From assembly GCF_004339085.1 (NCBI RefSeq), contig NZ_SMFX01000001.1, forward strand, positions 881,227-945,226: DNA of 64,000 nucleotides, read 5' to 3'. The notes under the pieces are model-generated. The model searched no databases, was not told where the DNA came from, and worked only from the letters and a program-made list of their open reading frames with translations. The position numbers and the translations under genes were made by a program. The DNA is from Thiogranum longum. Lineage in GTDB: Bacteria; Pseudomonadota; Gammaproteobacteria; DSM-19610. This document shows, piece by piece, positions 48,695-58,240 of this stretch (its first letter is position 1; every line of letters starts with the position of its first letter).

Positions 48695-49405
48695 ATGCGG
48701 GAGTCCGTAGCTGAATTCAGCGGTGCAGACCGGGCCTCCTGGCTGTCTGCACCTGACGAGGTCGCTATTGAACGGGTACGTGGGGGTGATGCGCAGGCTT
48801 ATGAAATCATTATGCGGCGCTATAACCAGCGGCTATACCGTGTAGCGCGCAGTATTCTGCGGGATGACGATGCTGCGCAGGATGCCGTTCAGGAGGCCTA
48901 TGTTTCCGCTTTTTACAAGCTTGAGCATTATGCGCCAACCGGAAGTTTCGCTGCCTGGCTCACGCGGATAGCTGTTAACGAGGCACTCATGATCAAGCGT
49001 AAAGACCGGAAGTATGAAAAGCACAGCAGTTCCATGAACATGGAAGATCATCAGTCAGATGATCAAATGGCTGCAAGTCGTACGGATCCGGCCAGTGTGG
49101 CCGCAAACGGTGAGCTTGGTCTGCTGCTCGAAGCAGCCGTGGACCAGTTGCCGGCTGATTTTCGCACAGTATTTGTCTTGCGAGCCATACAACAACTGAA
49201 TGTCAGGGAGACGTCTGAAAGTCTGGGTATTAAAGAAGCCACCGTCAAAACCCGCTACCATCGGGCAAGAGGTCTCATGCAGGAAATACTGAACCAGTAC
49301 ATGGAGGCTGCTGGCCTTCAGGTTTACGAATTTGCCGGCAAGCGCTGTGATGCCATGGTGATGAACGTGCTGAACAGGCTGGCAATGAGCGCGGTACAGG
49401 GATAG
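48695..49405 (+). CDS. ECF-type RNA polymerase sigma factor
   Basis: A 236-aa sigma-70 family ECF factor. Region 2: GDAQAYEIIMRRYNQRLYRVARSILRDDDAAQDAVQEAYVSAFYKL (about residues 32-77); region 4: LPADFRTVFVLRAIQQLNVRETSESLGIKEATVKTRYHRARGLM (about 155-198), followed by a 35-residue extension. GGGGAG sits 8 nt before the ATG at 48695. The same-strand genes upstream (haem sensor, flavoprotein, ferritin-like) may be its regulon. No anti-sigma gene is adjacent. Confidence 0.93.
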   Translation: MRESVAEFSGADRASWLSAPDEVAIERVRGGDAQAYEIIMRRYNQRLYRVARSILRDDDAAQDAVQEAYVSAFYKLEHYAPTGSFAAWLTRIAVNEALMIKRKDRKYEKHSSSMNMEDHQSDDQMAASRTDPASVAANGELGLLLEAAVDQLPADFRTVFVLRAIQQLNVRETSESLGIKEATVKTRYHRARGLMQEILNQYMEAAGLQVYEFAGKRCDAMVMNVLNRLAMSAVQG

Positions 49406-49414
49406 CGCTTGTGT

Positions 49415-50998
49415 CTACCAATGATTTGCCGATGCTTCGTTCCAGTCGGTTTGCCAGCATCCCTCTCTACCTGAATCCGAGAGCAGGCTGCCGTTGCTGA
49501 TGCAGGGGTAGAGTTCGGCATAGTTCCGGGTTTCTGTTCCATCCACACGCCGATTGATATGCCAGGGCCTGAGTTCATTCAGACTATCCAGGCCGGCTGC
49601 AGCCACCAGTTCCGTCAGGTTTTTAATCATGGAAGCATGGTAATTCGCTACACGGACTGATTTATCCTCAACATCAAGCGCCTTGTAGCGGGCCGGGTTC
49701 TGTGTGGCCACCCCGGTCGGGCAGGTGTCCTGGTTACAGTGCCGCGACTGGATGCAACCGAGGGCGAACATCATGGCGCGCGCCGAGTTTATGGTATCCG
49801 CACCCAGTGCCATCAGTCGAAGCATGTGAAAGGCAGACATGACCTTGCCCGAGGCGATAATGCGAATCCTGTCGCGCAGACCGGTTCCGATCAGGGCGTT
49901 ATGGATAAAAATCAGGCCATCGCGTAAAGGTGTGCCAACGGAATTGGTCAGCTCAATGGGCGCAGCGCCGGTACCGCCTTCTGCGCCATCGACCGTAATA
50001 AAATCCGGTGCAATACCCGTTTCGAGCATTGCCTTGCAAATCGACAGAAATTCGCTTTTTCGTCCAATACAGAGTTTGAACCCGACCGGTTTCCCCCCGG
50101 AGAGCTCGCGTAAGCGGGCAACAAATTCAAGTAAACCGGTCGGTGTTGAAAAGGCGGTGTGCGCGGGAGGAGACACCACATCCTGGCCCATGGGAACATG
50201 CCGGATATCAGCAATTTCCTGGGTCAGTTTAACCGCAGGCAGTATGCCACCATGCCCAGGCTTGGCGCCCTGCGAGAGTTTGATCTCGATCATCTTCACA
50301 ACTTCAAGGCCGGCTTTTTCCGTAAATAACGCCTCGTCAAATTCGCCATTGGCGTTGCGGCAGCCGAAATAGCCCGTGCCGATTTGCCAGATCAGGTCGC
50401 CACCATGCCTGAGATGATAGGGGCTGAGGCCACCCTCACCGCTGTTGTGTGCAAAGCCGTCAATTCTGGCGCCTTTATTCAGGGCCATAATGGCATTTTT
50501 GCTTAATGCGCCAAAACTCATGGCAGAGATATTCAGTGGTGACGCTGCGTAGGGCTGAAGGCAGTCCGGACTGCCAAAAAGGACTCTCGGATTTTTTTCG
50601 TGCACCGCTTTTGGTGCAAGAGAATGATTGACCCATTCGTAGCCATTACGATAAACATCGAACACGGTGCCAAACGGTCGTGTATCACGCACGCCCTTGG
50701 CGCGCTGGTAGACCAGCGCCCTGAACTCACGGTTAACCGGTTGTCCGTTGGTGTCGGATTCAACGAAATATTGCTGGATCTCGGGGCGTATGTACTCAAA
50801 TATAAAGCGCATGTGACCAATGACGGGGTAGATGCGCAGAATCGTATGTTTGCGCTGAAGCAGGTCGTAAATACCCAGCGCGATCAAGGGCAGGATAATA
50901 GCGAATAACCACCAGGCGGGTGGCCAGAAGCGGGCCAGTACCAGCGTGGCGAGGGGGACTATTATCGAAAGTAGTTTGAACTGGTTACGTACAAGCAT
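49415..50998 (-). CDS. FMN-binding glutamate synthase family protein
   Basis: A 527-aa protein with two N-terminal membrane helices (residues 6-40) and a glutamate-synthase central domain. FMN barrel: LNISAMSFGALSKNAIMALNKGA, and KPGHGGILPAVKLTQEIA; the 3Fe-4S ligands are in ALGCIQSRHCNQDTCPTGVAT (about residues 410-430, listed here in part). No glutaminase domain, so it cannot make glutamate from glutamine by itself. The natural reaction of this membrane-attached group is unclear. Confidence 0.9.
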   Translation of the reverse strand: MLVRNQFKLLSIIVPLATLVLARFWPPAWWLFAIILPLIALGIYDLLQRKHTILRIYPVIGHMRFIFEYIRPEIQQYFVESDTNGQPVNREFRALVYQRAKGVRDTRPFGTVFDVYRNGYEWVNHSLAPKAVHEKNPRVLFGSPDCLQPYAASPLNISAMSFGALSKNAIMALNKGARIDGFAHNSGEGGLSPYHLRHGGDLIWQIGTGYFGCRNANGEFDEALFTEKAGLEVVKMIEIKLSQGAKPGHGGILPAVKLTQEIADIRHVPMGQDVVSPPAHTAFSTPTGLLEFVARLRELSGGKPVGFKLCIGRKSEFLSICKAMLETGIAPDFITVDGAEGGTGAAPIELTNSVGTPLRDGLIFIHNALIGTGLRDRIRIIASGKVMSAFHMLRLMALGADTINSARAMMFALGCIQSRHCNQDTCPTGVATQNPARYKALDVEDKSVRVANYHASMIKNLTELVAAAGLDSLNELRPWHINRRVDGTETRNYAELYPCISNGSLLSDSGREGCWQTDWNEASANHW

Positions 50999-51034
50999 AT
51001 TGGGTTATCCAGGTTACAGGACAGCATCTGTTGG

Positions 51035-52675
51035 TTACACGGGACAAACGAGCTGTCCCAGTTTTTCGGTCAGTTTCATGTTCTCGGAGTAATCAACGGG
51101 AACGTCGACGATAACGACAGTTTTATCTGCAAAGGCTTTTTCAAGCGTGGCTTGCAGGTCCTGGGTTTTCTCGACACGGTAGCCTTTTGCGCCAAAGGAT
51201 TCGGCGTATTTCACAAAATCGGGGTTATTGAAGCTGATATTATTGGAGTGGCCAAAACGCCGTTCCTGGTGCCACTTTATGAGGCCGTATTCACTGTCAT
51301 TCCAGATCATGATCACGATCGGAACCTGGTAGCGTAATGCGGTTTCGATTTCCTGTGAGTTCATCATAAACCCGGCATCACCGGTGATGGTCAGTACATT
51401 TTTGTCCGGGAAGGCCATCTTGGCCGCAATGGCGCCTGGCACCCCGATTCCCATGGAGGCAAAGCCATTCGAGATGATGCAGGTGTTGGGTTTCTCCGCG
51501 CGGTACAGTCGTGCAATCCACATTTTGTGCGCGCCCACGTCAGAGATAAGGATATCCTCATCGCCCATGACCTGCCGTGTATCGAAAAGAATCTTCTGGG
51601 GCTTTATCGGGTAATGATCATCGCTGGCGTAATCATCCAGCTCCTCCATGATGATGCCTTTGAGGTTTTCGGTTTTACCGGCGTGTGTCTTGCCGGCGTG
51701 CGCGGCAATGCGTGTCAGTGAATCCGAGATATCACCCAGCACACCTGCTTCCAGAATATAGTGCGCATCGACTTCAGCGTAGCTCAGATCAATATGAATG
51801 ATTTTCTTGTCTTTGTTCGGGTGCCACAAATACGGGTGATATTCGACCATGTCATAACCAATGCAGATGACTACATCTGCCCGGTCAAAACCACAAGCAA
51901 CATAGTCGTGCGCCTGAAGGCCGACACTGCCGAGCGACAGCGGGTGCGAGAAAGGCATGCAGCCCTTCGCCATAAAGGTCTGGGTGACGGGAATATTCAG
52001 TTTTTCCGCAAAGGTCACCAATGCATTGCTTGCATGATTTCGAATAACACCATTGCCCGCCATGATCAGCGGAAATCTTGCCGAATCGATAATCTGTGCG
52101 GCTTGCCTGATTTTCGCTTCAGGTGCAGCCGGCATTAGCGGACTTTGTACTTTGAGGGGAGAAACATCATCGGCGATGTCCGAAGCGGCAATATTTTCGG
52201 GAAAACTGATGAAAGCGCCGCCTGGCTTTTCTGCCTGCGCATCTTTAAATGCCTTGCGCACCAGTTCGGGAATTATTTCAGGCTCCAGAACTTCCGCGCT
52301 GTATTTCGAGATAGGCTCAAACAGGCTGACCAGGTCCAGTACCTGGTGGCTTTCCTTGTGCATGCGGGTTGTCGCACCCTGTCCGGCAATGGCAACCACG
52401 GGTGAGCGATCCATATTGGCATCGGTAAATCCGGTGATCAGGTTGGTTGCGCCGGGCCCAAGCGTCGCCAGGCAAACGCCGGCCCGGCCTGTCAGGCGCC
52501 CGTGCACATCGGCCATAAAGGCGGCAGCCTGTTCATGTCTGACGGTGATGAATTCAATTGTGCTGTCGCGCAGCGCTTCCATGATGTCCAGGTTTTCTTC
52601 GCCGGGGATTCCGAAAATCTTGTCGACACCTTCATTCTCCAGGCATCGTATGAAGAGTTGTGCAGCGTTAGACAT
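51035..52675 (-). CDS. acetolactate-synthase-like TPP enzyme
   Basis: A 546-aa thiamine-diphosphate enzyme of the acetolactate synthase large-subunit family. Catalytic Glu in FITVRHEQAAAFMA (about residue 47-50), LGPGATNLITGF, and the C-terminal TPP/Mg motif GDAGFMMNSQEIETALRYQVPIVIMIWND (about 430-458). No regulatory ilvH subunit is adjacent, so it may be the catabolic (AlsS-like) type making acetolactate from pyruvate. Malic enzyme, a pyruvate source, is encoded nearby on the same strand. Confidence 0.88.
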   Translation of the reverse strand: MSNAAQLFIRCLENEGVDKIFGIPGEENLDIMEALRDSTIEFITVRHEQAAAFMADVHGRLTGRAGVCLATLGPGATNLITGFTDANMDRSPVVAIAGQGATTRMHKESHQVLDLVSLFEPISKYSAEVLEPEIIPELVRKAFKDAQAEKPGGAFISFPENIAASDIADDVSPLKVQSPLMPAAPEAKIRQAAQIIDSARFPLIMAGNGVIRNHASNALVTFAEKLNIPVTQTFMAKGCMPFSHPLSLGSVGLQAHDYVACGFDRADVVICIGYDMVEYHPYLWHPNKDKKIIHIDLSYAEVDAHYILEAGVLGDISDSLTRIAAHAGKTHAGKTENLKGIIMEELDDYASDDHYPIKPQKILFDTRQVMGDEDILISDVGAHKMWIARLYRAEKPNTCIISNGFASMGIGVPGAIAAKMAFPDKNVLTITGDAGFMMNSQEIETALRYQVPIVIMIWNDSEYGLIKWHQERRFGHSNNISFNNPDFVKYAESFGAKGYRVEKTQDLQATLEKAFADKTVVIVDVPVDYSENMKLTEKLGQLVCPV

Positions 52676-52750
52676 GCTATTTCACCTTGTCAGTATTAAC
52701 AGAAGGATTAATGATGGGTGCCAGGCGGTTATTTTTGCATCGTGTGTTAC

Positions 52751-53692
52751 TCATGGCCGAAAGCATTCCATATCGTCAGCGAACGCAACAGGTCCCTTGT
52801 ATTCGCGCTGTATGATAGCGAGGGTTTGTGCCTCATTGCCCAGCGTCCTGCGCATGCGGTGTGACAGTACAAGCTGTTTTACGCCGGCACCTGAAGCAAT
52901 TGCACCGATAACCGATGGCGGCATGTGAAGGTTTCGCGCCACGCCGGTTGCGCTTTCAGGGATGGCGTTGTGAGCGACCAGGATATCCGAGTTTTTGGCG
53001 AGCTTCCCCAGTGTATGGTTGTCACCGTTCATGTCACCGGAAAAGGTGATCGAATGACCTGCGATATCGACCCGCCAGGCCAGCGCGGGCACAGGGCCGT
53101 GATGCACGGGAATGGCCGACAGTTGCAAGCGTTCATTCCGAAAGCCGGACCATGTGTGTTTCCCGGCAGCGGCTATGTCAGCCGCAACAAGTTTGTAGGC
53201 ACTCGGTTGCGTGTCATCGATAAAGTCGCTCAGGTAACGAAAAGCCCCGTGCTGTGGGCCGAACAGGTCCTGAATAAAATCCCGGGCGGATGGCATCAGT
53301 CTGTTTCCGTCAGGTCCGAACAGGGGCAGGTCTCGCGTACGCTCCCCAAAATAGGATGACTTGACCATTGCCGGCAGGTCGGCACTGTGGTCTACATGAA
53401 AATGGGTGAACACAATGGCGTCCAGGTCACTGAATACGGCACCGCTTTTGCCAAAGTGAAGCGCGCTGCCGCCACCGGCATCTACCAGCAGACGGGCCTT
53501 GCCATTCAACCACACCAGGTAGCTGCTGGAGGCACGGCTGTCCTGCATGATTTCCGGTCCGCCGGAACCCAGCACCTGCAGCTGCACAGCCTTGGCGTTA
53601 CAGCTGGCCTGGACCGGATTCACGATCGGCGCGATCAACAGCAGTGTCGCTATCAGTCCGGTGTATTGTTTTCTGATGGTGTTGATCGTCAA
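52751..53692 (-). CDS. exported metallo-beta-lactamase fold hydrolase
   Basis: A 313-aa MBL-fold enzyme with a signal peptide (to about residue 29, VQA). The metal site HFHVDHSADL (HxHxDH, about residues 99-108) is complete and later ligands appear in FSGDMNGDNH and the terminal LSHRM. The fold variant resembles RNase Z/arylsulfatase-like hydrolases. It would act in the periplasm on an unknown ester or sulfate substrate. It lies between the TPP enzyme and malic enzyme. Confidence 0.86.
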   Translation of the reverse strand: MTINTIRKQYTGLIATLLLIAPIVNPVQASCNAKAVQLQVLGSGGPEIMQDSRASSSYLVWLNGKARLLVDAGGGSALHFGKSGAVFSDLDAIVFTHFHVDHSADLPAMVKSSYFGERTRDLPLFGPDGNRLMPSARDFIQDLFGPQHGAFRYLSDFIDDTQPSAYKLVAADIAAAGKHTWSGFRNERLQLSAIPVHHGPVPALAWRVDIAGHSITFSGDMNGDNHTLGKLAKNSDILVAHNAIPESATGVARNLHMPPSVIGAIASGAGVKQLVLSHRMRRTLGNEAQTLAIIQREYKGPVAFADDMECFRP

Positions 53693-53711
53693 TCCTCTAC
53701 TACCGTTTTAG

Positions 53712-55340
53712 CTAGTAAGTCGGGTCGTACATCAGTTCCTCTATGGCTGCCCTCAGGTCTTTTGGCCGGGGCTCACGGGCGAGGTTCTGTTCATAGGCGC
53801 GTTCGGCAACCGCTGTTGCAATGTCCAGAGAGATGGTTCGAATCTGTGCCAACGGTGGATAGACGGCACCGGATTCCAGGTCGGTCGCGGAGACTGAGTC
53901 CGCCAGCACGCGCGCGGCATCCAGGAACATGTCTTCGCTAACCCGGCTGGCATTGCAGGCGATGACGCCGAGGCCGATGCCGGGGAATACATAGGCATTA
54001 TTCCCCTGGCCCGGGCGCAGGGTGTGGCCCTGATAATCGACGCCGGGGAAAGGACTGCCGCTGGCGAAAACGGTGCGGCCGTCACTCCACCGGTAGGCTT
54101 GCTCAGCGGTGCATTCGGCCCTGGAAGTCGGATTGGACAGGGCAAATATCACGGGTCTTTCGTTGATCTCCGACATTCGTTTCACAACGTCTTCGGTGAA
54201 GGTGCCGGGAGCGCCGGTAGCGCCAATCAGTACCTGCGGTTGTGCCATCCGGATGGCAGCTTCGAAGTCTGTCCGGGGTGCATTTCGCGCATAGGGCACG
54301 ATGTGCGGCGCAAGATCATCGCGATCCGCCACCACAAGCCCGGATTGATCGACAAACCAGAGTCGATCACGCGCGGCTTCACCGGAAAGTCCTGCTTCCT
54401 GCAGGGCAGCCTGTATCAGTTCGGCAATACCCGTGGCTGCAGAGCCCGCACCCAGAAACATAATACGCAGATCGGAAAATGGTGTGCCGGTGATTCTGCA
54501 GGAGGCCAGTACTCCGGCCAGCGCCATAGCCGCTGTACCCTGGATATCGTCGTTAAAGCAGCGCACACGATCACGATAGCGTTGCAACAGGCTATAGGCA
54601 TTGGGCGTGAGGAAGTCCTCAAACTGGATCAGCACCCTGGGGAAGACCTTTTGTACAGCATCGACAAATTCATCAACCAGCGAGGTATAGGCTTCGCCGG
54701 TCAGGCGGGGCTGCTTGACACCGAGATACAACGGGTCATCGCGCAGCGATTCGTTACCGGTCCCTACATCCAGTAATACGGGCATGCATTGCCTTGGAGG
54801 TATACCGGCACACGCCGAATACAGTGACAGCTTGCCTATCGGAATACCCATACCGTTGGCGCCCAGGTCACCAAGGCCAAGGATGCGTTGACCGTCGGTC
54901 ACCACGATCAGACGGACATCACGCTCCGGCCAGTTTGCCAGCATTCCCTCGATATGGCCGCGGTCGCCAGGGGTGATATAAAATCCGCGTGGTTGCCGGA
55001 AGATGTGCGCGAACTCCTGACAGGCCTGGCCTACCGTCGGTGTATAGACGATGGGCATGAGTTCTTCGATATTTTCGATCAGCAACCGGTAAAACAGGCG
55101 CTCGTTACGTCCAAGCAGCGCCATGAGAAAGATGTAGCGTTCGATATCGGAGTCTTTTCGGTGCAGGTTGCCCAAAACCCTGACCAGTTGTACTTCCTGG
55201 GTGAAAATAGTGGCGGGCAACAGGCCGCGAAGGCCATACTGTTCACGTTCCTGTGCGGTAAATGCCGTGCCCTTGTTGAGTTCTGCGTTATCCAGCAGTT
55301 CGCGGCCAACCGGTTGGCGGGTATTCGTTTTAGCGTGCAT
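53712..55340 (-). CDS. maeA: NAD-dependent malic enzyme
   Basis: A 542-aa malic enzyme converting malate to pyruvate, CO2 and NADH. Motifs: MPIVYTPTVGQACQEFAHIFRQPRG (catalytic Tyr, about residues 90-114), VVTDGQRILGLGDLGANGMGIPIGKLSLY (about 148-176), metal-binding IQFEDFLTPNAYSLL and NDDIQGTAA, and the NAD site LRIMFLGAGSAATGIAEL. Length fits the large prokaryotic SfcA type. The gene is the first of a four-gene minus-strand series. Confidence 0.94.
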   Translation of the reverse strand: MHAKTNTRQPVGRELLDNAELNKGTAFTAQEREQYGLRGLLPATIFTQEVQLVRVLGNLHRKDSDIERYIFLMALLGRNERLFYRLLIENIEELMPIVYTPTVGQACQEFAHIFRQPRGFYITPGDRGHIEGMLANWPERDVRLIVVTDGQRILGLGDLGANGMGIPIGKLSLYSACAGIPPRQCMPVLLDVGTGNESLRDDPLYLGVKQPRLTGEAYTSLVDEFVDAVQKVFPRVLIQFEDFLTPNAYSLLQRYRDRVRCFNDDIQGTAAMALAGVLASCRITGTPFSDLRIMFLGAGSAATGIAELIQAALQEAGLSGEAARDRLWFVDQSGLVVADRDDLAPHIVPYARNAPRTDFEAAIRMAQPQVLIGATGAPGTFTEDVVKRMSEINERPVIFALSNPTSRAECTAEQAYRWSDGRTVFASGSPFPGVDYQGHTLRPGQGNNAYVFPGIGLGVIACNASRVSEDMFLDAARVLADSVSATDLESGAVYPPLAQIRTISLDIATAVAERAYEQNLAREPRPKDLRAAIEELMYDPTY

Positions 55341-55544
55341 GATGGTTATTGTTCCTCTTGCTATCCATGCGCTGTTGCGGCGTAACTCAGTGGGCTACTG
55401 GAACATCTTCGAGTTCAACCACTCGTGCTCGAAGGTACCGGATTCAGTCGTCACGCGCCAGCCTTGCGCTGGAGGGTAATGAAAGCGCCGATTGCGGGTA
55501 AAGTGACTTCCATCCGGTTGAATTACCAAGTACATTCAGTTGCC

Positions 55545-56147
55545 ATGTCAACGTCTGAACTATCTCGCATGCCTGCCCTGCTTACACAGACCCTTTCGGG
55601 CGTTATTTTTGTAGCACTGATGGTTTCCTGTACCAGTCTGATACACAGGCCTGCCGGTACAGCGGATGATATTGAATACGCCCGGCAGCTGTGGTCTGTT
55701 CTGGTACAGGAGCACAGGGTGGGCAGGGTGGCTAAAGTCCTGAAGCCCTTCATCGGTGCCGCCAGACCCCACGGCTGGGTGCTGGAAGTGGATTCCGGAA
55801 TGGTTGAGGTCGCTGGCCACAGAGGCTTTGTCGTGGTCAAGAAAAATTATGAAGGAAGTCATATCAGTGTGGCAGACGTGGAAAAAGACCGTGCGAAATA
55901 CCTTGTTTCAATCAGTGTCATGTTCAAGCGTGAAGCCGGCTACGACCCGGAAGACAAGGACTGGTTCTGGGCGCAGTACCAGCCTGACGGAAAACTGGTT
56001 GTCATGCGCAAGATGGGTATGAAAGTCGCGATGGCAGGCAGACTGATGAAAGGCTCGACCCCGGATAAAAATCGCGGGTGTATTTACTGCCACAGTTCCG
56101 CCGGTGGTGGTGACTATATTTTCTATCCGGACATTACGGTTCCATAG
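55545..56147 (+). CDS. P460-type cytochrome lipoprotein A
   Basis: A 200-aa predicted lipoprotein (lipobox LMVSC near residue 29 of the chosen start) with a haem c site CIYCHSS close to the C-terminus. The block VMFKREAGYDPEDKDWFWA is shared with the neighbour at 56205-56801. The layout is that of the cytochrome P460 family, in which a Lys cross-links to the haem and hydroxylamine or NO is oxidised. Start uncertain (55545 or 55569). Convergent with its paralogue. Confidence 0.8.
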   Translation: MSTSELSRMPALLTQTLSGVIFVALMVSCTSLIHRPAGTADDIEYARQLWSVLVQEHRVGRVAKVLKPFIGAARPHGWVLEVDSGMVEVAGHRGFVVVKKNYEGSHISVADVEKDRAKYLVSISVMFKREAGYDPEDKDWFWAQYQPDGKLVVMRKMGMKVAMAGRLMKGSTPDKNRGCIYCHSSAGGGDYIFYPDITVP

Positions 56148-56204
56148 ATCGGCAGGCGGAGGTGATAAAGCCCCCGCCTGCACTGTGTTACGAAAATGCA
56201 GGTG

Positions 56205-56801
56205 CTAGCGGACCTGAATGCCGTTGGCAAAGACAAAGTCACCGCCTGGCGCACCCCGATGACAACTGATGCAGCCTTCGGGTTTACCTTTCGCGACACG
56301 ACCGGCCAGCTTGATCTTCATGCCCATTTTTTCTTTCACGTGCAGGCCGCCATCCGGTGTGTATTTTGCCCAGAACCAGTCCTTGTCTTCGGGGTCGTAA
56401 CCGGCTTCGCGCTTGAACATTACCGTTACCGCTTTCAGGTATTTGGCGCGATTGGCATCGACGTTGCTGATCGAGACGTCAGGGCCATTATAGTTTCGCT
56501 TTACGATAGCTATTCCGCTATGGCCGTTCACACTGATCTGTTGATGTAAGGTTTCCAGCACTTTACCGTGAGGAGGAGTACCCATGTAAGGGCTTGATTT
56601 TTCAGCTTGTGGCCCGACCAGATGCGCGCTTTGCAGTGCTTTCCACAAATCTTGTGAATCGGCAACATCTGTCGAAGAACCCATTGGTGGGCCCATTCCC
56701 ATGGTTTGCATCGTCGTCTGGCATCCGTACAGCGTGACAGCGCCGAGTAACGTTAATAACGGGAATGCGACGCTGCGCCAACCTTTTCGTGTCAGTTTCA
56801 T
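56205..56801 (-). CDS. P460-type cytochrome lipoprotein B
   Basis: A 198-aa predicted lipoprotein (signal ending LYGC at about residue 26) with haem site CISCHRG near the C-terminus and the same central block as its neighbour. The ATG at 56801 follows AAAGGATC; an upstream extension to 56897 is not family-like. A Met/Gly/Pro-rich segment follows the lipobox. Two P460-like genes facing each other suggest duplication and inversion. Function: periplasmic oxidation of a small nitrogen compound is the family's known chemistry. Confidence 0.82.
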   Translation of the reverse strand: MKLTRKGWRSVAFPLLTLLGAVTLYGCQTTMQTMGMGPPMGSSTDVADSQDLWKALQSAHLVGPQAEKSSPYMGTPPHGKVLETLHQQISVNGHSGIAIVKRNYNGPDVSISNVDANRAKYLKAVTVMFKREAGYDPEDKDWFWAKYTPDGGLHVKEKMGMKIKLAGRVAKGKPEGCISCHRGAPGGDFVFANGIQVR

Positions 56802-57013
56802 TTTCTGATCCTTTATTCTATGAGGGAATCGATAACCGTTAGTTTGTCGTGCGAGGGGATGATTTATTACAGCTATTTCAACATATCGTAATGGCAACGT
56901 TATAACTCAGTCGTATCTGGTTTCAAATAGATTTAATGCCACCGCCATCCGTAACAATTGCACGGCAAATACGACTACTAATTGAGCAGAACGCGTGTTT
57001 CGAAGGATGCCTC

Positions 57014-58105
57014 ATGAAACGGCTTACACCGTCGCCACGGCATGTGATGTATAAAATGTTCCTGACAGGATCGGCTTGCCTGGGCCTGATTTTTATCGCA
57101 TCAGGATCTGTATTCAGTAATGCGGCTGCATCGAATGGAGCCGGAAATTCTTCTTACCGTTTTGAATTTATCAATGATTTCTATTTTGGAACCGATCAGG
57201 AAGTGTCCGGATCGTGGTCGATTCAGAAGCATACGGCGGTGGCCGATAGTTGGGACAAACTGGAAGATGTTCCTGGTGTTGTCAGACGGTTTGGGGCAGC
57301 GATACCGACACTGACTGCCGATGGAAGGGTATATCGCACGAGTTTCGCGCTTGGCCAGATTACACAAACCCCTGTCGACCTGAAGCGGCGAGACCTTATC
57401 AAGGAAGACGTACCTTATGCAGGAGCGCTGGTGTTCTCTGCAAGCTGGTATGGCTTTAACGATAAGGAGTTCAGTGGCTTCGAGTTGGTCGGAGGGGTCG
57501 TTGGGCCTGCATCACTGGCCGAGCAGGCACAGAAAGGCACTCACAAGCTTATCGGTATTACCAGCCCCAGGGGCTGGGATAACCAGCTCGAGAATGAACC
57601 AATTATTAATGTAAATTATATGCGCAAGCGGAAGCTGTCACATGTTGGTAATCCTGCGGGTCTGTCGTTTGACTCGGCAATTAACGGTAATGTCTGCCTG
57701 GGCAACCTGACGACCCGGGTGAGTACTTCCGTCGAAATGCGGTTTGGTCGTAATATGCCCGGAGGGTTTGTCTATATTCCTGAATCCGCAGGTTTTGGAA
57801 TGAACTATAAAGGTACATTGAAATTGCCGAACCCACACAAGGCGGCTTTATACGGCTCGCTCGTTCTACGTGGCACAGGTGTCTTGCATGACATCTTTCT
57901 GGACGGTAATACGTTCAGGGATAGCCACAGTGTTGACAAGAAAGATCTTGTTGGCCTGGCCATAGTTGGCCTGCACTACCAGAGAGCAAACTGGTCGGCG
58001 AGTTTTAATCTAATGTTCCCGACGGATACCGTTGATACAAGTCGCGCTACGGAGGTTGAAGGGCGGGGCGAGCTGGGCGCTTTAAGCATAGAGTGGAAGC
58101 TGTAG
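57014..58105 (+). CDS. lipid A deacylase LpxR family protein
   Basis: A 363-aa outer-membrane beta-barrel of the LpxR (DUF2219) family, which removes the 3'-acyloxyacyl group of lipid A. Features: FINDFYFGTDQEVSGSW at the start of the mature protein (with the conserved N-D), DLKRRDLIKEDVPYAGALVFSASW and LIGITSPRGWDNQLENEP, including the IGxxxPxGxAxQ-like motif; a C-terminal aromatic residue pattern fits barrel insertion. The second ATG, at 57014, is chosen. A signal peptide precedes residue 45. Confidence 0.87.
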   Translation: MKRLTPSPRHVMYKMFLTGSACLGLIFIASGSVFSNAAASNGAGNSSYRFEFINDFYFGTDQEVSGSWSIQKHTAVADSWDKLEDVPGVVRRFGAAIPTLTADGRVYRTSFALGQITQTPVDLKRRDLIKEDVPYAGALVFSASWYGFNDKEFSGFELVGGVVGPASLAEQAQKGTHKLIGITSPRGWDNQLENEPIINVNYMRKRKLSHVGNPAGLSFDSAINGNVCLGNLTTRVSTSVEMRFGRNMPGGFVYIPESAGFGMNYKGTLKLPNPHKAALYGSLVLRGTGVLHDIFLDGNTFRDSHSVDKKDLVGLAIVGLHYQRANWSASFNLMFPTDTVDTSRATEVEGRGELGALSIEWKL

Positions 58106-58240
58106 CCTCCTGGTGACTAATCCATGGATTGTAATGATTCCAGGGGACAGGAGGCCTGACAGCAACTCCGGATGTGCGTATTGCGTACCCTGTTGCCGGT
58201 TAACCGCTCTTGCCGGGTAGCGACAGGTATTCGCTTCCAT

